Origin: an uncultured Eubacteriales bacterium
Lineage (GTDB): Bacteria; Bacillota; Clostridia; Oscillospirales; Acutalibacteraceae
Reading direction: 5' to 3'
Length of the DNA stretch: 14,657 nucleotides
Assembly: GCA_934700635.1 (NCBI GenBank)
Contig: CAKUXU010000013.1
Span: 1 to 14,657 of the forward strand
Shown: positions 1-6,296 of the stretch, piece by piece
Numbering within the stretch: the first letter of the stretch is position 1
How the letters are laid out: each line of letters opens with the position of its first letter
Program-made: the position numbers and the translations under genes
Notes under the pieces: generated by a model
Seen by the model: only the letters and a program-made list of their open reading frames with translations
Told to the model about the DNA's origin: nothing
The model's database searches: none

Positions 1-1
1 A

Positions 2-232
2 TACAAATACGATCTTGTTTTTACAGGTCATGCTCATGGAGGTCAAATAAGACTTCCTTTTATTGGAGGACTTATAGCACCCGAACAAGGAGCTTTTCCA
101 AAATATACAGACGGAGTACATATAAAGGAAAATACCAGTATGATCATAAGCAGAGGTATTGGTAAAAGTAAATTTCCATTTAGATTTTTGAACAGACCTG
201 AGTTAATAGTTTGCAAGCTTTACAGTAAATAG
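2..232 (+). CDS. Metallophosphoesterase, C-terminal fragment (YkuE-like)
   Basis: The reading frame is open from the window edge to a TAG stop and gives the last 76 residues of a protein whose start lies outside the window. The motif TGHAHGGQIRLP near the beginning is the conserved C-terminal metal-binding block of calcineurin-like metallophosphoesterases; the two histidines of GHAHGGQ are metal ligands in this family. Downstream, GVHIKENTSMIISRGIG and the ending FLNRPELIVCKL are typical of the YkuE/YaeI-like group, which is membrane-associated and hydrolyses phosphoesters, including lipid-linked ones. The substrate here cannot be told. The N-terminal metal-binding motifs and any membrane anchor are not visible. 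No terminator is evident between this stop and the promoter of the next gene. Confidence 0.9.
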   Translation, partial: YKYDLVFTGHAHGGQIRLPFIGGLIAPEQGAFPKYTDGVHIKENTSMIISRGIGKSKFPFRFLNRPELIVCKLYSK

Positions 233-269
233 TACATGATATATTTAATATCAAAATTTTATATAAATA

Positions 270-298
270 TTGCAATTAAATTTAAAATTTGTTATAAT
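270..298 (+). promoter_or_regulatory. Sigma-A-type promoter of the OGFr-domain gene
   Basis: TTGCAA at 270-275 and a perfect TATAAT at 293-298 are separated by exactly 17 bp. The expected start point near 305 is directly in front of the AAAGGA ribosome binding site (310-315), so the leader is very short. This arrangement also argues against translation starting at the upstream ATG at 236, which lies ahead of the promoter. Confidence 0.75.
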
Positions 299-322
299 TA
301 TAATATAAGAAAGGATGATAAA

Positions 323-1219
323 ATGAAAAAAAGTTTTAAAAACATATGTTCAGTTTTATTAACCACCTTAATGGTTTGTAATCCATGCCACGCGATAATA
401 AGTAAAAAAACATTAGCTAAAATTTTAATTCCAAGTACTGCTATAGCCGGAATAACAGCAATTATGATTTACAGCTATTATAAATTATCAAAAACAGAAT
501 CTTCTCCTAAGGTATCAAATAAACTTCCAACAATTGATAATGAGTCTTCTAAAATTTCAAATAAACTTCCCGATATTAATAATGAAGCTCCTAAAACACA
601 AAGTAAACTTCCCGAAGTTATTATTAACGAGGTTCCTGAAAATAAATCTCCTGAATCTCAAAAAACTCAAAATAATCTCCCTGAAACCACAAAAAGAGAA
701 CTTGACAATTTTAACAACAAAGAGAAAGTATGGATAAAATTTTTATCAGGCGAAGTTTTAACTCACGAAGAAAAAACAAAATATAATTTTAGATATTCAA
801 GCTGTGAAGAATTTCGTCAAGATAATGATAACAATTTAGAATGCTTTCATGATTATATTCAAGTAGTTTTCCCAAATATTATTAAATCTGTTTATGGAAA
901 TAGAGATTTATATATAGAAGGAAAAGAAGGTTTTTGGAAAGCTCTCTTGTCTGATACATCACTTAAGAAAAATATTCAAGAAACTATGAAAAAAAATTAC
1001 AATCGCATTTTAAATTTCTGGAATAACAAAAATTTAAAAAGTGGTGATCACAATCTTTTAAGAATAACCAGAGTTTTAATATCCTTAAAATTATTTGGGC
1101 TTCAAGAAGAATATGAAAGTCTAAGAAAATATTTAATAGAAAGATTTGGAAATGAACAATCATTTTCTAATTCAATGAAGTATTGGAATGCAACCGAAAA
1201 GACTGCATCTCTTGTATAA
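323..1219 (+). CDS. Exported/membrane-anchored protein with OGFr conserved domain and N-terminal tandem repeats
   Basis: The product is 298 residues from the ATG at 323, chosen because AAAGGA precedes it and the promoter lies just upstream; an in-frame ATG at 236 is before the promoter. Residues 1-24 look like a signal peptide (MKKSFKNIC start, ending CHA), and residues 31-53 form a second hydrophobic stretch likely to anchor the protein. Residues 60-122 are a Pro/Ser/Asn-rich linker of 14-residue repeats with an NKLP core. Residues 130-275 match the opioid growth factor receptor conserved region: an acidic CEEF-x-QDND-x-LE segment, HDYIQVVFP (176-184), and HNLLRITRVLISL (243-255), which corresponds to the family's HNNLRITRILKSLG signature. 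The biochemical role of this domain in bacteria is not established. The topology suggests display outside the cytoplasm. The gene appears monocistronic and ends at a terminator shared with the convergent gene. Confidence 0.8.
   Translation: MKKSFKNICSVLLTTLMVCNPCHAIISKKTLAKILIPSTAIAGITAIMIYSYYKLSKTESSPKVSNKLPTIDNESSKISNKLPDINNEAPKTQSKLPEVIINEVPENKSPESQKTQNNLPETTKRELDNFNNKEKVWIKFLSGEVLTHEEKTKYNFRYSSCEEFRQDNDNNLECFHDYIQVVFPNIIKSVYGNRDLYIEGKEGFWKALLSDTSLKKNIQETMKKNYNRILNFWNNKNLKSGDHNLLRITRVLISLKLFGLQEEYESLRKYLIERFGNEQSFSNSMKYWNATEKTASLV
500..688 (+). repeat. Tandem 42-bp coding repeats (14-residue NKLP units)
   Basis: Three clear units and a degenerate fourth encode Ser/Glu-x-x-Lys-x-Ser-Asn-Lys-Leu-Pro-x-Ile-x-Asn. 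The NKLP or SKLP core recurs at residues 66, 80 and 94 of the OGFr-domain protein, and a decayed NNLP is at 117. Nucleotide identity between the first units is high, so the tract can probably expand or contract. It forms the linker between the membrane segment and the OGFr domain. Confidence 0.8.
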
Positions 1220-1232
1220 AATTGTAAAAAAT

Positions 1233-1259
1233 AAAAGCCGAATATACTCGGCTTTTTTT
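1233..1259. terminator. Bidirectional intrinsic terminator between convergent genes
   Basis: A perfect 9-bp stem, AAAAGCCGA with TCGGCTTTT, encloses a six-base loop and is followed by a T run on the plus strand. On the minus strand the hairpin is followed by TTTTATTTTTT, so it can end both the OGFr-domain gene and the convergent membrane-protein gene. Confidence 0.9.
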
Positions 1260-1278
1260 AATTCTAAATTTATAATAT

Positions 1279-2265
1279 TCACTGGCGAGTGCATTTTTTG
1301 CAAGGAGTCAATCCATCTTTTTCTGCTTCTTCTACTGTTATTTTATATGAATTTTTTCCTCCGCAATTCGGGTCATAATGATATCTTTTGCCATAAGGAG
1401 TTCTGTAAACACCGTTTTCTTTATTATAATTATTTTTTTGATTACTTTTATTATTTGAAGACTTTCCAGAACCGGAATCAGATATATTATTAGATTTATT
1501 AGCACTGCTTGAAGGTTCATTTTTGGTTTTTTCTTTGACATCATACTTAGTTTTTTCTTCTTGTTGATTTTGAACTTTCTCTGGAATTTGTTTTTCTTCA
1601 GATTCTTTTATTTCATTTTTTTCTTCCTGAATTTTTTTATTATCAATTATTTTTATATGTATTTTATTGCTTTCAATTCCGTTTTCTGATCTAACAAAAA
1701 CTTCACACTCTCCTTCCCCATAAGGTTTTATTTCAAATTCAAATGTATTTTCATATTCTTCACTTTCATCTGAATTAATTCTTTCCAAAACTGCAATTTT
1801 ATTATCTGATGTACAACATTTTAAATTCTCGACAACAGCGTCATTTGGAAATACTTCTAAAATTACATTTTTAGTGTCATTTATATCAATTTCCATTTCA
1901 GAATCACTGAAATTTAACTCCGTCACTTCAATTTTTTCGTCTTTGTATTCTTTATCTTCTTCATTTTCAGAAACGATTTCTACTTTCGGTTGAATTTTAA
2001 TACTTTCCTTTTTTGGAAGATTGTAAAACATAAAGCATATTCCGAACAATATTATAAATACTGCTGGTAAAATAATTGGGGCATATTTAAACTTTTTAAA
2101 ATTAATTCTTTCATACAATATCGGTAATAACGATATTCCAAACAGCATCATGAAAATACTTGAAAAAATATTCTTAAAAGCTAATAAAGAACCGAAAAAT
2201 AAAAAAACTACTCCTGCAAAATATCTAGAAAGAAAAATAATTTTATTAGATTCTAAATCTTTCAT
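1279..2265 (-). CDS. Membrane protein with extracytoplasmic Ig-like region and C-terminal His/Cys motif
   Basis: A 328-residue protein not assignable to a named family. Residues 13-30, 35-50 and 61-82 are hydrophobic and probably span the membrane. Residues 115-207 alternate beta-like segments and resemble a bacterial Ig-like (Big-type) domain. Residues 208-280 are low complexity, rich in Glu/Lys then Ser/Asn, like a flexible linker. The C-terminal 45 residues carry GKRYHYDPNCGGKNSY and TPCKKC, giving H296, C301, C322 and C325. This short module recurs at the C-terminus of various Firmicute surface and nuclease-like proteins and looks like a metal site (inference). A GAGGTG ribosome binding site lies 8 bases before the ATG. 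The gene has its own promoter and is convergent with the OGFr-domain gene. Confidence 0.75.
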   Translation of the reverse strand: MKDLESNKIIFLSRYFAGVVFLFFGSLLAFKNIFSSIFMMLFGISLLPILYERINFKKFKYAPIILPAVFIILFGICFMFYNLPKKESIKIQPKVEIVSENEEDKEYKDEKIEVTELNFSDSEMEIDINDTKNVILEVFPNDAVVENLKCCTSDNKIAVLERINSDESEEYENTFEFEIKPYGEGECEVFVRSENGIESNKIHIKIIDNKKIQEEKNEIKESEEKQIPEKVQNQQEEKTKYDVKEKTKNEPSSSANKSNNISDSGSGKSSNNKSNQKNNYNKENGVYRTPYGKRYHYDPNCGGKNSYKITVEEAEKDGLTPCKKCTRQ

Positions 2266-2329
2266 AGTTTACACCTCGATTTAAGTGGATTTGATAGAGA
2301 ATCGAATTTTTATTTAAATACACTTAATT

Positions 2330-2357
2330 ATTATATCACAATGGAATTTATTGTAAA
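2330..2357 (-). promoter_or_regulatory. Sigma-A-type promoter of the His/Cys-motif membrane protein gene
   Basis: Read on the minus strand, TTTACA (2352-2357) and a perfect TATAAT (2330-2335) are separated by 16 bp, about 65 bp before the ATG at 2265. Confidence 0.65.
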
Positions 2358-2371
2358 TATTTATCAAAAAA

Positions 2372-2403
2372 TAAAAATCGTGAAGAAAAATAATTCTTCA
2401 CGA
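2372..2403 (-). terminator. Intrinsic terminator of the rubrerythrin gene
   Basis: On the minus strand the perfect 9-bp stem CGTGAAGAA/TTCTTCACG (2379-2387 with 2394-2402) has a six-base loop and is followed by ATTTTTATTTTTT. It lies about 20 bp after the rubrerythrin stop. The plus-strand side has no matching T run, so it acts in one direction. Confidence 0.85.
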
Positions 2404-2421
2404 AAATATTTCAATATTAAA

Positions 2422-3015
2422 TTAAACAAGTATCCAATTACTTCTTATAAAATACCCTTGACCGTGGTTGCAAACTTCACATTCTTGAGGTGCTTTTTTA
2501 CCAATATGTATACTACCGCAATTTAAACAAAACCATTTTTCTTCAGAACTTGACTCAAAAAGCTCATTGCTTTCTATTAATGAAGATACTTTTAAGAATC
2601 TATCGCCGTGAACTTTTTCTATTTCGGCAACATTATAGAATAGATTTTTTATTTCTTCAAATCCTTCTTCACCTGCTTCATCACCAAAAGATTTATATAC
2701 ATCTTTATATTCTTCATATTCATTTTGAGTTGCATGCTTTAAAAGATCTAAAGTAGAGCTATATATATCTATAGGGTAATCTCCTTCTATATGAATAGTG
2801 TTACCTCCGAATTTAGCAAGCTTACTGTAAAATAATTTAGCATGTTCCTTTTCCTGATCGGCTGTAAAATTAAAAATTTTTTCAATAACCTGAAACCCCT
2901 CTTTTTTTGCCTGAGAAGCAGCAAACGTATATCTGTTCCTTGCCTGACTTTCTCCAGCAAATGCTTTAAGCAAATTAATCTTAGTTTTGCTGTTTTCAAA
3001 TAATACTTTAGACAT
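2422..3015 (-). CDS. rbr: Rubrerythrin
   Basis: This 197-residue protein is a non-haem di-iron peroxidase that reduces hydrogen peroxide in the cytoplasm of anaerobes. The ferritin-like domain (about 1-145) shows the iron ligands in order: E22 in AGESQARNRY, E55-x-x-H58 in DQEKEH, E99/E102 in NEYEEY, and E133-x-x-H136 in EIEKVH. The C-terminal rubredoxin-like domain has C163-x-x-C166 and C179-x-x-C182 for a mononuclear iron that passes electrons to the di-iron site. Length and domain order are those of classical rubrerythrins. The ATG is preceded by AAAGGTG. The gene has its own strong promoter and terminator, so it is a single-gene unit, as is common for oxidative-stress genes; no operator could be recognised. 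Confidence 0.97.
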   Translation of the reverse strand: MSKVLFENSKTKINLLKAFAGESQARNRYTFAASQAKKEGFQVIEKIFNFTADQEKEHAKLFYSKLAKFGGNTIHIEGDYPIDIYSSTLDLLKHATQNEYEEYKDVYKSFGDEAGEEGFEEIKNLFYNVAEIEKVHGDRFLKVSSLIESNELFESSSEEKWFCLNCGSIHIGKKAPQECEVCNHGQGYFIRSNWILV

Positions 3016-3055
3016 ATATCCACATCACCTTTCTTATATAGTTTTCTTTCGACAT

Positions 3056-3084
3056 ATGCTATATCTTTTTAGCAGTCATGTCAA
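3056..3084 (-). promoter_or_regulatory. Sigma-A-type promoter of rbr
   Basis: On the minus strand a perfect TTGACA (3079-3084) is followed after 17 bp by TAGCAT (3056-3061), about 40 bp before the rubrerythrin ATG. The promoter sits directly after the murC stop, and no intrinsic terminator is visible in between, so murC transcripts may read into rbr. Confidence 0.75.
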
Positions 3085-3092
3085 TAAAAAAA

Positions 3093-4451
3093 TTATAAAT
3101 TTTCAACTATCATATTTGCACATTTATAAACATTTCCCCCACCCAAAGTTAAAATTAAATCCCCTGGTTTAGCATTTTCGATAATATAATTTTTTATTTC
3201 TTCAAATGTCGGTAAATGAATACTGTTTTTAATTTTATTTGTTAAATCAGTTGATTTTACACCATAAATATTTTCCTCTCTGACGGGTAAAATATCTGAA
3301 ACTATGGTTAAATCAGCAATAGAAAGTGCATCTGCAAAATCATTTAAGAGCATATATGTTCTTGAAAATGTATGCGGTTGAAATATTGCAACTACTCTTT
3401 TAAATCCCATCTTAGAAGCTGCTTTTAAAGTATTTGATATTTCTGTTGGATGATGAGCAAAATCATCCGCTATGGTAATTCCATTTTTCTCTTTTAAAAT
3501 TTCAAATCTTCTGTGCGAACCGCTAAAATTACTAAGAGATTCAGCTATATCAATCGCTTTAATACCCATTTCATAGCAAACACAAAAGGCTGCCAAAGCG
3601 TTATAAACATTATGTTCACCTGGAAATTTAAGAGAAATTTCGGCAAGCTTATCCTCTTTCTTGTACACGCTGAAACTTGCACATCCTCTTTGATTAAAAA
3701 TTAAATTCTTTGCATAAAAATCATTGTTTGAATTTAATCCGTAAAATATTTTCTTTGCATTTGTAAATTTACAGCATTCTTTTGTATTTTCGTCATCTCC
3801 ATTTGCAACTATTAAATCGCTTGTTTGATTTGCATATTTTGTAAAAGACTTTTTCACATTTTCAAAAGTTCCAAAATAATCTAAATGATCTTTATCTACA
3901 TTTGTTATAACTGATATAGATGGATTTAAACACAAAAAGCTGTCTACATATTCGCACGCTTCCCCTACTATTATATCTGAAGACCCTACGCAGCAATTAG
4001 AGTTTATTTTAAGCAGTGTTCCTCCTATAATAGCAGTTGGATCTTTTTTTGTGTCTAAAAGTACGGTCGTTATCATAGAAGTTGTTGTTGTTTTTCCATG
4101 TGTTCCTGAAACGCCTATGGAAGTTTTATATTTTTCAAATATCATTCCCATAAGTTCTGATCTTTTTAAAACAGGAATTTCTTTTTTTCTTGAAGCTATC
4201 ATCTCTGGATTTGTCTCTTTGATAGCAGCCGAATAAACAACCACATCAGGATTTTCTATGTTTTTTTCTTCTTGACTCATATAAACTTTTATACCGAGTT
4301 TTCTTACCTTTTCGAGTGTGTCAGATTCATATATGTCAGATCCGGTTACTTTAACTCCATAGGATTGCAGTATTTGGGCAAGAGGAAACATTCCTGATCC
4401 TCCTATACCTATAAAATAAGCACTCTTCAAATTTGAAAGATTGATATTCAT
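3093..4451 (-). CDS. murC: UDP-N-acetylmuramate--L-alanine ligase
   Basis: MurC adds L-alanine to UDP-N-acetylmuramic acid with ATP, the first peptide step of cytoplasmic peptidoglycan precursor synthesis. The 452 residues match the usual length. The N-terminal UDP-substrate domain shows FIGIGGSGM (13-21). The central Mur-ligase ATP loop is GVSGTHGKTTTTSM (113-126, with K120). Further typical motifs are NVDKDHLDYFG, SHRRFE and DDFAHHPTEI, and the C-terminal domain has FQPHTFSRT and ends with LTLGGGNVYK. An AAAGGAG ribosome binding site stands 9 bases before the ATG. The gene is not in a dcw cluster here: it stands alone between a small spoIIP-linked gene and rbr and has its own extended -10 promoter. 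Confidence 0.98.
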   Translation of the reverse strand: MNINLSNLKSAYFIGIGGSGMFPLAQILQSYGVKVTGSDIYESDTLEKVRKLGIKVYMSQEEKNIENPDVVVYSAAIKETNPEMIASRKKEIPVLKRSELMGMIFEKYKTSIGVSGTHGKTTTTSMITTVLLDTKKDPTAIIGGTLLKINSNCCVGSSDIIVGEACEYVDSFLCLNPSISVITNVDKDHLDYFGTFENVKKSFTKYANQTSDLIVANGDDENTKECCKFTNAKKIFYGLNSNNDFYAKNLIFNQRGCASFSVYKKEDKLAEISLKFPGEHNVYNALAAFCVCYEMGIKAIDIAESLSNFSGSHRRFEILKEKNGITIADDFAHHPTEISNTLKAASKMGFKRVVAIFQPHTFSRTYMLLNDFADALSIADLTIVSDILPVREENIYGVKSTDLTNKIKNSIHLPTFEEIKNYIIENAKPGDLILTLGGGNVYKCANMIVENL

Positions 4452-4468
4452 TATTTATGACTCCTTTT

Positions 4469-4527
4469 GATTTACCTGTCTATTTAAGTAAATCTTTTTA
4501 AAAAATTTTTCGAACTAAATTATACCA
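4469..4527 (-). promoter_or_regulatory. murC promoter (extended -10) and leader inverted repeat
   Basis: On the minus strand TGGTATAAT (4519-4527) is a perfect TGnTATAAT extended -10, with no convincing -35. It overlaps the end of the small gene upstream. The leader then carries the 7-bp inverted repeat GATTTAC/GTAAATC (4469-4475 and 4488-4494), ending right beside the AAAGGAG ribosome binding site. Whether this hairpin affects translation is unknown. Confidence 0.5.
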
Positions 4528-4530
4528 CTT

Positions 4531-4755
4531 TTATTTAAAATTAAAAGTAAAATCATTACCCATAAAATGAAATTTTATAAATTTAGGTTTATATTTTTCA
4601 AATTCATATGAAAGAAAAGATACATTTTCCCTACACACCATATTTTGACCGTTTTTCTCTACTATAGTTATTCCCATTATAAGAGCAAGTATCAAAAAAC
4701 AAAATATCGCAGGCATAAAGAAATACTTCCTTAAATTTTTATCCAATTTTTTCAC
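4531..4755 (-). CDS. Small single-span membrane protein coupled to spoIIP
   Basis: A protein of 74 residues (71 if the alternative start is used), not recognised. It has a basic N-terminus, one transmembrane segment at about residues 12-31, and a roughly 40-residue tail rich in Phe, Lys and Tyr that probably lies outside the membrane. The GTG at 4755-4753 overlaps the spoIIP stop as GTGA. The only ribosome binding site, AGGAG, abuts that GTG, whereas an in-frame TTG at 4746-4744 has an ideal spacing of about 8 bases, so TTG may be the true start. Either way the gene is downstream of, and translationally coupled to, spoIIP. Co-expression suggests a forespore-engulfment or sporulation role, but nothing in the sequence proves it. 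Confidence 0.7.
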   Translation of the reverse strand: MKKLDKNLRKYFFMPAIFCFLILALIMGITIVEKNGQNMVCRENVSFLSYEFEKYKPKFIKFHFMGNDFTFNFK

Positions 4756-5894
4756 TCCTGTTTTTTTAAATCATTTAAAAGCTTGGAAATGGACTCACCA
4801 AGCATAAGTCCCGTATAAGAAGACTCTCTTATGGTATTAACATCACTTCCAACCTCAATTAAAAGAGATCCTGGTGTTAAATGTTCATTGTATTTTACCT
4901 TTGCAAATTTCATAGGTCTTGTGATTCCCGGAAACATAGTTTCGCAGTATTTTTGAAGATTTAAAGCAAGACTTAAATTTTTTTCCCAATTTGGAAATCC
5001 TACCGTACCATCAGGGTCACATCCAGAAATTATCATAAGCTGAGAAGCTTTTTTACCCTGGTATGTAAATGTAGGCTTAATTTTCCCCAGTTCTTTAGAT
5101 CCCATACTGTCTCTATGAATATCTATAACCATTTGAATCGAAGGATATTTTTCTAAATTTTCTTTTATTGTTTGAGCGGCACGTGAATAAGATCCATTGT
5201 AAGTCGGACTATCATGGTAGACAGTGCTATGAATAGTATTTATACCGTTTTTTATTAATGTTTGAGTTATAAGTTGTCCCACTTTTGTAACGTTTCTATT
5301 TGGATCCAGAGAACGCGGATAAAAATTTTCATAGAAAAATCCTTGATCTTTTGGCAAGTATGATTCAGATGTATGAGTATGCATAATAAGAACTTGAGGC
5401 TCAGATGTTTCCTTTATTTTTAAACTTGGCTTTATATTTAAATATTCATTTAAATTTATATCGCAACCAGTAGTATTTTTTACGTAAAAATTTTCACATT
5501 TCGTACCGCCTGAACTTATGCTTTTCTCTATTACAGTACACTTTTTTTCTTCTGAGCTATGTGTATTTTCATCTTCAAGCTCTCCGATTTCTGGTAAAAC
5601 ATTGTCTTTCATTTCAACAGGTGTACAAGTATTATTATTTTCAATTTTTTTCTCTATATTATTTTTAATTTCTAAGTTTGCATTGTCTTTTTTATATTCA
5701 TTTAACCCGACCATATGTACAGAGTCACTTCTAAAAAATATTGATTTAGCAGCCAAAATGTCAAAATTTTCTTTATTTAAAAGTGGACTTGAAGAAATTT
5801 TTATTGTTGCGCACGAAATAGCTAAAAAAACCGAAGCTGTAGAAATAATGTCCAGAAAAAAGTTTAGAATTCTTTTATTTGTAATAACATTCAT
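4752..5894 (-). CDS. spoIIP: Stage II sporulation protein P
   Basis: SpoIIP is the membrane-anchored amidase/endopeptidase that, with SpoIID and SpoIIM, thins septal peptidoglycan so that the mother cell can engulf the forespore. The 380 residues hold a transmembrane anchor at about 10-30, a poorly conserved charged spacer to about 165, and the catalytic domain to the end. In that domain LIMHTHTSESYLP (H172, H174, E177), VIDIHRDS (256-263), and LLIEVGSDVNT with E347 are the family's zinc-binding and catalytic blocks; the length is close to the usual. AAGGAG stands 7 bases before the ATG, and a sigma-E-like promoter lies upstream. In Bacillus and many Clostridia spoIIP follows gpr, but here it is preceded by a divergent tRNA pair. 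Confidence 0.95.
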   Translation of the reverse strand: MNVITNKRILNFFLDIISTASVFLAISCATIKISSSPLLNKENFDILAAKSIFFRSDSVHMVGLNEYKKDNANLEIKNNIEKKIENNNTCTPVEMKDNVLPEIGELEDENTHSSEEKKCTVIEKSISSGGTKCENFYVKNTTGCDINLNEYLNIKPSLKIKETSEPQVLIMHTHTSESYLPKDQGFFYENFYPRSLDPNRNVTKVGQLITQTLIKNGINTIHSTVYHDSPTYNGSYSRAAQTIKENLEKYPSIQMVIDIHRDSMGSKELGKIKPTFTYQGKKASQLMIISGCDPDGTVGFPNWEKNLSLALNLQKYCETMFPGITRPMKFAKVKYNEHLTPGSLLIEVGSDVNTIRESSYTGLMLGESISKLLNDLKKQE

Positions 5895-5926
5895 TTTTTT
5901 ACTCCTTATCCTTTGTGCTAGTAAAA

Positions 5927-5955
5927 GTTTTATGGTTTTAAAGTATAATTTATTC
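5927..5955 (-). promoter_or_regulatory. Putative sigma-E-type promoter of spoIIP
   Basis: On the minus strand GAATAAA (5949-5955) and CATAAAAC (5927-5934) are separated by 14 bp. This fits the mother-cell sigma-E pattern (about GHATAWW, 14-15 bp, CATACAnT) with one mismatch in the invariant -10 positions plus one at its last base. It is about 30 bp upstream of the spoIIP ATG, and spoIIP belongs to the sigma-E regulon in studied sporeformers. Confidence 0.5.
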
Positions 5956-6014
5956 TTAAATTTTAAATTTAAATTTGGTAAAGGAGAAAAAATAAATATT
6001 TTTTAAATTACACC

Positions 6015-6043
6015 TTGACTTAAAACTTATATGATGATAAAAT
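6015..6043 (+). promoter_or_regulatory. Promoter of the tRNA pair
   Basis: TTGACT (6015-6020), a 17-bp spacer, and TAAAAT (6038-6043) end 12 bp before the first tRNA base. No terminator is visible after the second tRNA, so the transcript may continue into the oxidoreductase-like gene. Confidence 0.7.
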
Positions 6044-6055
6044 CATTGGCAGTGA

Positions 6056-6129
6056 TGCGGAATGGTGTAACGGTAGCACAGCAGACTCTGACTCTGTTTG
6101 TGAGGGTTCGAATCCTTCTTCCGCAGCCA
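6056..6129 (+). tRNA. tRNA-Gln (anticodon CTG)
   Basis: The cloverleaf folds by eye. The acceptor is TGCGGAA/TTCCGCA with discriminator G and an encoded CCA. The D arm is GTG/CAC. The anticodon stem GCAGA/TCTGT encloses CTCTGAC, giving CTG, which reads CAG. The T arm is GAGGG/CCTTC with TTCGAAT. The C34 anticodon reads only CAG, a rare codon in so AT-rich a genome, so another Gln tRNA with TTG is expected elsewhere. Confidence 0.96.
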
Positions 6130-6149
6130 TAATTATTAGTAGTCGGTCG

Positions 6150-6226
6150 CGAGGTGTAGCTCAGTTTGGTAGAGTGCCACGTTCGGGACGTGGAAGCCGC
6201 AGGTTCAAGTCCTGTCACCTCGACCA
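6150..6226 (+). tRNA. tRNA-Pro (anticodon CGG)
   Basis: The acceptor is CGAGGTG/CACCTCG with discriminator A and an encoded CCA. The D arm is GCTC/GAGT. The anticodon stem CCACG/CGTGG encloses TTCGGGA, giving CGG, which reads CCG. The T arm is GCAGG/CCTGT with TTCAAGT. It lies 20 bp after the Gln tRNA and shares its promoter. Confidence 0.97.
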
Positions 6227-6296
6227 TAAATTGTAGAGGAAAGATTTGTTTTTTAATAATTTAACTTGCTTTAATTTTATTTTGAGGGGATACTTC

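Noticed and set aside
236..322. N-terminal extension of the OGFr-domain gene from the ATG at 236
   Set aside because: It lies upstream of a good promoter, lacks a ribosome binding site and would hide the signal peptide; the ATG at 323 fits better.
500..688. CRISPR-like array
   Set aside because: The repeats are contiguous, in frame and encode a protein linker; there are no spacers.
4469..4494. Riboswitch in the murC leader
   Set aside because: Only a single 7-bp AT-rich inverted repeat is present, with no known aptamer pattern.
5518..6006. 162-codon plus-strand ORF with hydrophobic segments
   Set aside because: It is the complementary reading of the spoIIP N-terminal and promoter region, without a ribosome binding site or family resemblance.
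6027..6227. Minus-strand 66-codon ORF across the tRNA genes (VEVTGLEPA...)
   Set aside because: It is antisense to both tRNAs; this translation is a well-known artefact of tRNA antisense strands.
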